A DNA stretch of 10,950 nt from CADEFX01 sp050260355 (GTDB taxonomy: Bacteria; Pseudomonadota; Alphaproteobacteria; Rhizobiales; Hyphomicrobiaceae). The notes under the pieces were generated by a model. That model ran no database searches, was not told the origin of the DNA, and saw nothing but the letters and a program-made list of their open reading frames with translations. Every line of letters starts with the position of its first letter. Within the stretch, counting starts at the first letter, position 1. The DNA lies in contig JBLNBZ010000057.1 of assembly GCA_050260355.1 (NCBI GenBank), positions 1-10,950 of the forward strand. The letters are read 5' to 3'. A program made the translations under genes and the position numbers. Shown here piece by piece: positions 1 through 9,919 of the stretch.

Positions 1-26
1 CGCGCCCGGGTCCGCACCCCCACCCA

Positions 27-86
27 CCCCCCCCCCCCCCCCCCCCCCCGCGCTCGGTGGGGGGGGGGGGGGGGGGGGCCCCCCCC
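27..86. other. Homopolymer C/G tract, probable assembly or sequencing artefact
   Basis: A run of 23 C (27-49) is followed by a nine-base spacer, a run of 20 G (59-78) and then 8 C (79-86). The C and G runs are complementary, so on paper they form a 20-bp hairpin. Uninterrupted homopolymers of this length are very rare in bacterial chromosomes, and the tract lies at the very edge of the window, before normal sequence resumes near position 90. The simplest reading is a contig end built from low-quality poly-G reads and their reverse complement. A real G-rich structure cannot be excluded from sequence alone. No gene is supported here. Confidence 0.75.
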
Positions 87-124
87 GCGGCATGATCCGA
101 GCTCGCGTCTGCCCCTCATCCTAA

Positions 125-150
125 CCTTCTCCCCACAGGTGGGGAGAAGG
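125..150. repeat. Intergenic palindromic (REP-like) repeat, 12-bp perfect stem
   Basis: Positions 125-136 and 139-150 are exact reverse complements around a two-base AG loop. The arms read CCTTCTCCCCAC and GTGGGGAGAAGG, and the left flank reads CCCCTCATCCTAA. This arrangement, a CCTCATCC flank followed by a CTTCTCCCC palindrome, is a dispersed intergenic repeat type familiar from Bradyrhizobium and related Hyphomicrobiales; that assignment is from memory. It lies about 80 nt beyond the stop of the minus-strand crotonase gene, so the hairpin could limit read-through or protect the mRNA 3' end. No T-run follows the stem on the minus strand, so it is not a canonical intrinsic terminator. Confidence 0.65.
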
Positions 151-167
151 GACTGTGCGGCGCGCCG

Positions 168-189
168 CTCCCCCAGCCCGTTCGGGGAG
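168..189. repeat. Second short inverted repeat, probably the other half of the palindromic element
   Basis: CTCCCC (168-173) pairs with GGGGAG (184-189) across a ten-base loop. It follows the 125-150 palindrome by 17 bases and has the same CTCCCC/GGGGAG theme, so the two probably belong to one composite intergenic element spanning about 113-197. It lies 43 nt downstream of the minus-strand crotonase stop codon and may add to an operon-end RNA structure. Confidence 0.45.
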
Positions 190-231
190 AGGGGGATAAT
201 GTGGCATTGCTCGGCTCGATCGGAGATCGCG

Positions 232-1032
232 CTAGCGGCCCTGGAACACCGGCTTGCGCTTCTCCATGAAGGCGCGGCGGCCCTCGATGTAGTCGGCGCT
301 CTTGAAGCAGGCATCGACGGCCGCGGTGATGGCGGCCATGTCACGCTTGCTCTCGTCCTTGGCAGCGGCGGTAGCGGCCATCTTGGCTGCCTTGATGGTG
401 AGCGGCGCGTTGGCGGCGATCGTGCCCGCATAGTTGCGCACGAAGGTCTCGAGCTCGGCGGGCGGCACGACGCGGTTGACGAGACCCATGTGGCGGGCCT
501 CCTCCGCGGTGAACTTGCCCGCGGTGAAGAAGATCTCCTTGGCGTAGGACGGCCCGACCACCTCGACGAGCTTCTTGAGGCCGGAGAAACGATAGCCCAG
601 GCCGAGCTTGGCGGCAGGCACCGCGAAGATCGTGTCGGAGGAGCAGATGCGGATGTCCGTGTTGAGCGCGACGGAGACGCCGCCGCCCACGCACACGCCG
701 CGGATCATCGACAACGTGGGCTTGGTGGCGTTGGAGATGGCCTCGCTCGCCGCATCGCCGGCGGCGTTGTAGGTCTTGACCGCTTCCTCGCTGCCGCGCT
801 TGTCCTCGAACTCGGAGATGTCGGCGCCAGAGACGAACGCCTTGTCGCCGGCTCCGGCCAGGATGATGACGCGCACCTCGGGATCAGCCTCGAAGTGGGC
901 AATGATCTTCGGGATCGCCACCCACATGGCATAGGAGACGGCGTTGCGCTTCTCGGGCTGGTTGAAGATCATCCAGCCGATGCCCGCTTCCTTGCGCGCA
1001 ATCATTTTTGGGGTGCCGAAGTCGAGGTCCAT
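232..1032 (-). CDS. Crotonase-fold (enoyl-CoA hydratase/isomerase family) protein lacking both hydratase glutamates
   Basis: The protein has 266 residues, usual for a single-domain crotonase, a cytoplasmic family acting on acyl-CoA thioesters. The fold is supported by the N-terminal PEKRNAVS stretch (residues 26-33), the oxyanion-hole motif FVSGADISEF (67-76) and the glycine-rich GVCVGGG turn (112-118), whose backbone amides hold the thioester carbonyl. An ungapped alignment with rat enoyl-CoA hydratase puts Ser120 at Glu144 and Ala140 at Glu164, so both residues that activate water are missing. Hydration is therefore unlikely; isomerase, decarboxylase, thioesterase or dehalogenase-like chemistry are alternatives. 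The ATG at 1032 was chosen because GGAGAG lies five bases upstream; an in-frame extension to a TTG at 1122 has no such support and no family similarity. It is the last gene of a minus-strand group, 105 nt after the hydrolase. The fold is certain; the substrate is unknown. Confidence 0.9.
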   Translation of the reverse strand: MDLDFGTPKMIARKEAGIGWMIFNQPEKRNAVSYAMWVAIPKIIAHFEADPEVRVIILAGAGDKAFVSGADISEFEDKRGSEEAVKTYNAAGDAASEAISNATKPTLSMIRGVCVGGGVSVALNTDIRICSSDTIFAVPAAKLGLGYRFSGLKKLVEVVGPSYAKEIFFTAGKFTAEEARHMGLVNRVVPPAELETFVRNYAGTIAANAPLTIKAAKMAATAAAKDESKRDMAAITAAVDACFKSADYIEGRRAFMEKRKPVFQGR

Positions 1033-1137
1033 GGGTCTCTCCGCAAGAAGGCGTGGTGCCGGACGCCTATTGATAGCACCAGGATCGAAGCGAGGCACCA
1101 ACCGCGAGGCGGCCGGCGCCAAGCCCGTGCACGGGCC

Positions 1138-1968
1138 CTACGCACGCGCAAGAGCGACAACGCGCGCAAGCATGGCACTGTCGGGCCGCGCAAGCTCGTC
1201 GACAATGGTGAAGTGATTGGCCGAGGGAACGAGCACGCACTCCGCCTTGACGCCGGCGCGGCTCCATGCGGCCGTGATCTCGAGGCTCTGGCGGATGAAC
1301 TCCTGGCTCTCGTCGGCGCCGACCGCGGCGACGAAGGGGCGGCCCTTGGGTGGCGGTGGCCAGTAGAGGGGGCTTGCCTCGCGCGCGCTGGAGACGTCGA
1401 GCTTCAGCGCCTCGTTGAGGCTCGTGCCGATGAGAGGTGCGGTATCGAAGACGCCGCTTAGGGAATAGCCGGCACGCACGAGATCGTTTGGTGCGCCGCC
1501 GACCTTGCTCCAGTCGGTCGCCAGCATGGCAGCGGCCAAATGGCCGCCTGCCGAGTGGCCGACCACCACGGGGCGCTGGCGCGTGCGCTCCCATAGCGTG
1601 GCGAGGCACCGGCGCAGCTCGGCGACGATGTCCATGATGGTCACAGCGGGACACAGCGAATAGGTCGGCAGCGCGACCGCGAGACCGGCCGCATTGAGCG
1701 CGCGGGCGATGAAGGCGTAGTCCTTGCGGTCGCCGCGCTGCCAATACCCGCCGTGGATGTAGACGACGAGCGGCGCGTCCTTGGCACCGCCGCGAGGCCG
1801 ATAGAGATCGTAGCGGTGGCGCGCGCCGGAGCCGTAGCTCTGGTCCGCCTCCAAGGCTGCCTCGGCGCGGTAGGCCGCCGATGCCTTGGCCCAGCGCGCA
1901 TTGATCTCGGGATGCTCCGGAACACGCCGACGGTTATTGTACTCGGCCTCGTAGTCGAGCGCGGACAT
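1138..1968 (-). CDS. Alpha/beta hydrolase, arylformamidase (AFMID)-like
   Basis: A cytoplasmic serine hydrolase of 276 residues with no signal peptide. Numbered from the second Met, it has the oxyanion motif HGGYW (72-76), the nucleophile elbow GHSAGG with Ser139, a probable acid Asp219 in VGADESQEF, and the catalytic His252 in ANHFTIVDEL. HGGYW followed by Q is the signature of animal-type arylformamidase, which hydrolyses N-formylkynurenine in tryptophan breakdown, and the GADES.EF acid region also fits. Many bacterial relatives with the same start (YNNRRRVPEHPEI near residue 10) are only called alpha/beta hydrolases, and no kynureninase or tryptophan dioxygenase gene is nearby, so the substrate is open. 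Two ATGs lie in tandem (1971 and 1968); the GGAGG is one base from the first and four from the second, which favours 1968. It lies 22 nt after the GMC gene and is probably cotranscribed with it. Confidence 0.88.
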   Translation of the reverse strand: MSALDYEAEYNNRRRVPEHPEINARWAKASAAYRAEAALEADQSYGSGARHRYDLYRPRGGAKDAPLVVYIHGGYWQRGDRKDYAFIARALNAAGLAVALPTYSLCPAVTIMDIVAELRRCLATLWERTRQRPVVVGHSAGGHLAAAMLATDWSKVGGAPNDLVRAGYSLSGVFDTAPLIGTSLNEALKLDVSSAREASPLYWPPPPKGRPFVAAVGADESQEFIRQSLEITAAWSRAGVKAECVLVPSANHFTIVDELARPDSAMLARVVALARA

Positions 1969-1993
1969 CATCCCTCCAGACTGTCAGGCCGCC

Positions 1994-3631
1994 TCAGACG
2001 GCGTGGGCCAAGCTACGCTGCCGGGCATCCTCGCGGATCATGTCGGCAGCCTTCTCCGCGATCATGATGGTCGGCGCGTTCGTGTTGCCGGAGATCATAT
2101 TCGGCATGATCGACGCGTCGATGACACGAAGGCCGGCGATGCCGTGCACCCTCAGCCGCTGATCGACGACGGCCTTCGCATCCGAGCCCATCTTGCACGT
2201 GCCGCAGGGATGAAAGACGGTCGCGCCCTTCTCCCTGGCGAAAGCCAGAAGCTCGTCGTCGGTCGTGACATCGGGCCCCGGCACCACCTCGCGCTTCAAG
2301 TGCTTCTTGAAGGACGGCTGGGCAGAGATGAGACGGGCAAGCTTCATGCCGTCGAGCGTCACCTGCCGGTCGCTCTCCTCGGCCAGATAGTTGGCGAGGA
2401 TCGCAGGCTGCGCGGCCGGATCGCTCGAGGTGATGTGCAGATGGCCCCGGCTCTCGGGCCGCAGCACGCAGACCGAGGACGTGACGCCCGAGAACGTGTG
2501 CATGCCCTGCCCTGGCCGCTCCGCCGAAAGCGGCATGAAGTGGAACTGGATGTCCGGCTCGTCCAGACCCGGGCGCGACATGGTGAACAAGCCGACGACG
2601 CCGGCGCCGATGGTGAGAATGCCCCGCCTGCGCGTCGCGTACTCGAGGCCGGTCATCAGCTTGAGCCAGGGACTGTGCCACACGTCGTTGAGGCTATGCT
2701 TCAGGCTCATGTCGTAGACAAAGCGGACCTGGTAGTGGTCCTGCAGGTTCTCGCCGACACCGGGCAGCTCGTGGCGCACGCTCACGCCGGCGCTCTTGAG
2801 CACGGCAGGCTGGCCGATGCCGGACAGCTCGAGGATCTGGGGCGAGCCGATGGCGCCGGCGGCCAGCAGCACCTCGCGCCCGGCGCCGATCGTGCGCGGC
2901 TCACCATTGACGCGGCAGCGAACCGCGACGGCCCGCTTGCCATCGAGCACGATCGACCCCACCTGCGCGTGCGTGATGACATGCAGATTGGGTCTGCGGG
3001 CCGCCGGCTTCAGGTAGCATTGCGCGGTCGATGCGCGGCGGCCGTCCCGCGTGGTGAGCTGATAGTAGCCCACGCCCGTCTGAGACTTGCCGTTGAAGTC
3101 GCGCGTCTTGGGAATGCCCGCCTCGACGGCGGCGGCGATATAGGCCTCGCACAAGGGGTTCTGCATGCGCACGTCGGTGACCGCAAGCGGACCGCCGGCT
3201 CCATGCAGCTCGTCGGCGCCGCGCTCCTGGTCCTCCGCGCGCCTGAAATAGGGAAGTACGTCCTGGAACGACCATCCCTCGTTGCCGAGCTGCCGCCACA
3301 CGTCGTAGTCGCGCGCCTGTCCGCGCACGTAGAGCAGGCCGTTGATGGAGCTCGATCCGCCGAGCACGCGACCGCGCGGCCAGGGCACGATGCGGCCGCC
3401 CAGGTGCGGCTCGGGCCCGGCGCCGTACTGCCAGGTGACGTCGGGGTTGAACATGGTGCGGAAGTAGCCGGCGGGGACGTGGATCCACGGATTGGTGTCG
3501 CGTCCGCCGGCCTCGAGCAGGGCGACCTTGGTGCGGCGGTCCTCGGTCAGGCGGTTGGCCAGCACGCAGCCGGCCGAGCCGGCTCCGATGATGACGTAGT
3601 CGTAAGTCGCGTGCGTGCCCTCTGCAGCCAT
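1994..3631 (-). CDS. GMC-family FAD oxidoreductase (choline/alcohol dehydrogenase-like)
   Basis: A 545-residue flavoprotein, normal length for bacterial glucose-methanol-choline oxidoreductases, which oxidise alcohols to aldehydes or ketones using FAD. It shows the N-terminal Rossmann motif GAGSAG (16-21) with the ribose-binding Glu40, the first GMC signature GRVLGGSSSINGLLYVRG (87-104), and the second, GAIGSPQILELSGIG (259-273). The C-terminal half carries the catalytic His474 in FHPCGTCKMG and Asn518 in GNTNAP, the His/Asn pair also found in choline oxidase and choline dehydrogenase. There is no Tat or Sec signal, so it acts in the cytoplasm or at the inner membrane face. The ATG at 3631 has GGGGAG five bases upstream. 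No betaine-aldehyde dehydrogenase or betI is near, so choline is not implied; a medium-chain or polyol alcohol is equally possible. It is the first of three closely spaced genes that look like one operon. Confidence 0.93.
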   Translation of the reverse strand: MAAEGTHATYDYVIIGAGSAGCVLANRLTEDRRTKVALLEAGGRDTNPWIHVPAGYFRTMFNPDVTWQYGAGPEPHLGGRIVPWPRGRVLGGSSSINGLLYVRGQARDYDVWRQLGNEGWSFQDVLPYFRRAEDQERGADELHGAGGPLAVTDVRMQNPLCEAYIAAAVEAGIPKTRDFNGKSQTGVGYYQLTTRDGRRASTAQCYLKPAARRPNLHVITHAQVGSIVLDGKRAVAVRCRVNGEPRTIGAGREVLLAAGAIGSPQILELSGIGQPAVLKSAGVSVRHELPGVGENLQDHYQVRFVYDMSLKHSLNDVWHSPWLKLMTGLEYATRRRGILTIGAGVVGLFTMSRPGLDEPDIQFHFMPLSAERPGQGMHTFSGVTSSVCVLRPESRGHLHITSSDPAAQPAILANYLAEESDRQVTLDGMKLARLISAQPSFKKHLKREVVPGPDVTTDDELLAFAREKGATVFHPCGTCKMGSDAKAVVDQRLRVHGIAGLRVIDASIMPNMISGNTNAPTIMIAEKAADMIREDARQRSLAHAV

Positions 3632-3756
3632 ACCACTCCCCGTCGGGCACCTGGCCCGGATGATGCTCTTCGCTGGTCGCGGCGGATGTTAGGACGGCGG
3701 GCTGCGGCTGCCAACCTGGCGCCTGCGATGCGCGACCTCGCGGGCGGCATGATCCG

Positions 3757-4527
3757 CTATCTCGATCGCTGGATGGTGGGCGACCAGCCGCGCGACACGG
3801 CTGGCCGCGGCGCCTGCGGCACCAGGCCGATGCATCGCGCCGACACGTGATCCATCCGCCGCCGGATGACCGCGGCGATGCGCGCTGTGGTCGGGCCGGG
3901 GACGCCGGCGTTGCGCCCGACCGGGTCGGGCAGAACCGCCGCCATGCGCGCCGCCTCCTCGGGCGTGAGGCGCGAGGCGCTCTTGTTGAAATGGTGCCGC
4001 GCCGCAGCCTCCGCGCCGTAGACGCCCGGACCCCACTCCACGATGTTGAGGTAGATCTCGAGGATGCGCCGCTTCGACCAGACGAGCTCCATGGCGTAAG
4101 TCAAGGGCAGCTCGAGCGCCTTGCGCAGATAGCTGCGCGAGGACCACAGGAAGAGATTCTTTGCAGTCTGCATCGAGATGGTGCTGGCGCCGCGCGGACC
4201 GTCCTGGCCCGCGGTGTCGATGGCCTCCTCGATGGCCTCCCAATCCACGCCCCGGTGATAGCAGAACCTGCCGTCCTCGGCCGCAACCACGGCCCGCATG
4301 AGGTTGGGCGAGATCTCCTTCAAGGGGACCCATCGCTGCCTCACCTCTCCGCCGGTGGCCAGCTCGAACGCCATCAGCGTGGAGCCCGGCGGATTGGCCG
4401 ACTTGTATAGAAAAAGCAGGAAGATCATGAAGCCGGCGGCGCTCATGAGCACAAACCGGGCCAGGCGCAGGAGGGTTCTGGTGGCCCGCCACACGCCCAC
4501 CTGATTGGTCGCGAGCTTCACATCCAT
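3757..4527 (-). CDS. mtgA: Monofunctional peptidoglycan glycosyltransferase MtgA (GT51)
   Basis: MtgA polymerises lipid II into glycan strands on the periplasmic face of the inner membrane, without transpeptidase activity. The 256-residue length fits the family. A short basic cytoplasmic tail is followed by one membrane anchor (about residues 23-42), then the GT51 domain in order: AAEDGRFCYHRGVD with catalytic Glu84 (82-95), GASTISMQTAKNLFL (113-127), RKALELPLTYAMEL (135-148), KRRILEIYLNIVEWGPGVYG with the second conserved Glu157 (152-171), and LTPEEAARMAAVLPDP (187-202). Motif 2 has Met119 where E. coli MtgA has Gln, which is probably tolerated. The start at 4527 is the only ATG that leaves a proper anchor; upstream TTG starts, as far as 4665, would add 46 unconvincing residues. 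No strong Shine-Dalgarno is visible, so the start is less certain than the identity. It ends 125 nt before the GMC gene and is probably functionally unrelated to it. Confidence 0.93.
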   Translation of the reverse strand: MDVKLATNQVGVWRATRTLLRLARFVLMSAAGFMIFLLFLYKSANPPGSTLMAFELATGGEVRQRWVPLKEISPNLMRAVVAAEDGRFCYHRGVDWEAIEEAIDTAGQDGPRGASTISMQTAKNLFLWSSRSYLRKALELPLTYAMELVWSKRRILEIYLNIVEWGPGVYGAEAAARHHFNKSASRLTPEEAARMAAVLPDPVGRNAGVPGPTTARIAAVIRRRMDHVSARCIGLVPQAPRPAVSRGWSPTIQRSR

Positions 4528-4657
4528 ACGCGTGTTCGGAATTCGCAACGAACGCCCCCCGCACGAGGAAGATACCCGAATAGGACCGGGGCGCCACACG
4601 CCAAAGGGGGGCGGCAGAAGGGCCCGCAAATTTAGCCCAGGAATGAGGCCAATTTTT

Positions 4658-4667
4658 CGTTGCAACG
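4658..4667. promoter_or_regulatory. Perfect palindrome CGTTGCAACG, candidate operator
   Basis: A 10-bp perfect dyad lies in the AT-richer patch of the mtgA/gltB divergent region. It overlaps the possible -35 hexamer TTGCAA of a gltB-directed promoter. A related site, TTCGCAACGAA at 4542-4552, carries GCAACGAA, the reverse complement of TTCGTTGC at 4656-4663, so the region has two similar half-sites in opposite orientation about 110 bp apart, the nearer one 15 nt upstream of the mtgA start codon. A dimeric regulator binding both is conceivable. The regulator is unknown and the match may be chance. Confidence 0.25.
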
Positions 4668-4687
4668 CCGCATAGGTCAGCTATCCT
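4660..4687 (+). promoter_or_regulatory. Weak sigma-70-like promoter candidate for gltBD
   Basis: TTGCAA (4660-4665) and TATCCT (4682-4687) are separated by 16 bp, each matching four of six consensus positions. If used, transcription would start near 4694 and leave an mRNA leader of about 340 nt before gltB. Alphaproteobacterial promoters diverge from consensus, so this is only the best-looking match seen by eye. Confidence 0.2.
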
Positions 4688-4729
4688 GTCCTTTACGCGG
4701 ATTGTCGGCCGGCTCTGGCGGTTGCACCC

Positions 4730-4745
4730 TGTCCGGCAACGGACA
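4730..4745 (+). other. GNRA-tetraloop hairpin in the gltB upstream region
   Basis: TGTCCG and CGGACA form a perfect six-base-pair stem closed by a GCAA tetraloop, a very stable RNA loop class. It lies about 290 nt upstream of gltB, downstream of the promoter candidate, so it would be in the leader RNA if that promoter is real. The bases AAAAG follow it rather than a T-run, so it is not a terminator. Two weaker hairpins follow at 4805-4817 and 4831-4852. Confidence 0.35.
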
Positions 4746-5033
4746 AAAGACGTGACAGCGGAACGTGATCCGCGCAAGAGGATAGACGAGCACCGTCTGG
4801 AGGCGGCGCTTGGCGCCCTGAAGCTTAGGCCGTGTCCGAACAGGAAGACACGCGGGCGGCAGGGGGAAATCGCCAACGCCAAGCCGGCGCTCAGTGCTCC
4901 ATACGGCACAGCAGAGGCTGTCTGGCGGGCCCCATTGCAAAGGGCTGCGGCAGAGCGGCCGAGGTGCGCCGTGTGAGCCGGCTCGTCTCAGTCGACAGAA
5001 TGCGTGGGCCAACGCCCCCCGAGGACAACGACG

Positions 5034-9797
<4,764 letters not shown>

Positions 9798-9808
9798 GCG
9801 GGAGGACG

Positions 9809-9871
9809 ATGGGCAAGTCTGGGAGCTTCCCGCAACTCGTGCGCGCGCACCGGACCCGGCGGCCCGGATGA
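9809..9871 (+). CDS. 20-codon reading frame between gltB and gltD, possible relict copy of the gltD start
   Basis: ATG at 9809, preceded by GGGAGG three bases away, opens a frame ending in TGA at 9869-9871. The peptide MGKSGSFPQLVRAHRTRRPG aligns without gaps to the first 20 residues of GltD, MGKTTGFLEIERKDRGYRPV: residues M1, G2, K3, F7, R12, R15, R18 and P19 are identical and L10 faces I10. By hand, 37 of 63 nucleotides agree when the two ATGs are aligned, 111 bp apart. This looks like an old partial duplication of the gltD 5' end that has decayed. Translation may still occur and could feed ribosomes toward gltD. Chance similarity of two short GC-rich stretches is the alternative; no function is claimed. 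Confidence 0.35.
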   Translation: MGKSGSFPQLVRAHRTRRPG

Positions 9872-9919
9872 CAGGGCGTCAAGGTCCGGCAATTCGAACC
9901 GACATTGCAGTAGGCGAAG

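Larger units (their letters stand above)
4528..5033. other. Divergent intergenic region between mtgA and gltB, no convincing gene
   Basis: These 506 bases separate the mtgA start (minus) from the gltB start (plus) and must carry the promoters of both. Reading frames here on either strand are short or run into gltB out of frame, start at TTG or GTG without a ribosome binding site, and are rich in Arg and Ala like non-coding GC-rich DNA. Visible structure is limited to an AT-richer patch at 4627-4665, a perfect palindrome at 4658-4667, and small hairpins at 4730-4745, 4805-4817 and 4831-4852. No riboswitch class was recognised. Confidence 0.7.

Noticed and set aside
139..1461. A 440-codon plus-strand frame across the crotonase and hydrolase genes
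   Set aside because: It crosses two real minus-strand genes and the gap between them, has no family motif and no ribosome binding site; it is antisense noise.
2003..3850. A 615-codon plus-strand frame opposite the GMC gene
   Set aside because: Same codon-bias shadow effect. It lacks motifs, runs past both ends of the GMC gene into unrelated sequence, and the GMC frame has every family signature.
4923..4939. Sigma-54-like promoter TGGC...TTGCA upstream of gltB
   Set aside because: The distance between the GG and GC elements is one base longer than the strict -24/-12 spacing, and the -24 element lacks the usual CAC extension.
4722..4976. An 84-codon plus-strand frame upstream of gltB
   Set aside because: It begins at TTG, has no clear Shine-Dalgarno, shows no motif and is Arg/Ala-rich like random GC-rich DNA. 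A small protein cannot be fully excluded but is not supported.
9798..9919. Frameshifted or misassembled true start of gltD in the gltB-gltD gap
   Set aside because: The similarity of 9809-9871 to the GltD N-terminus could suggest an indel, but gltD from 9920 already has a complete, family-like N-terminus, so a duplicated remnant explains it better than a sequencing error.
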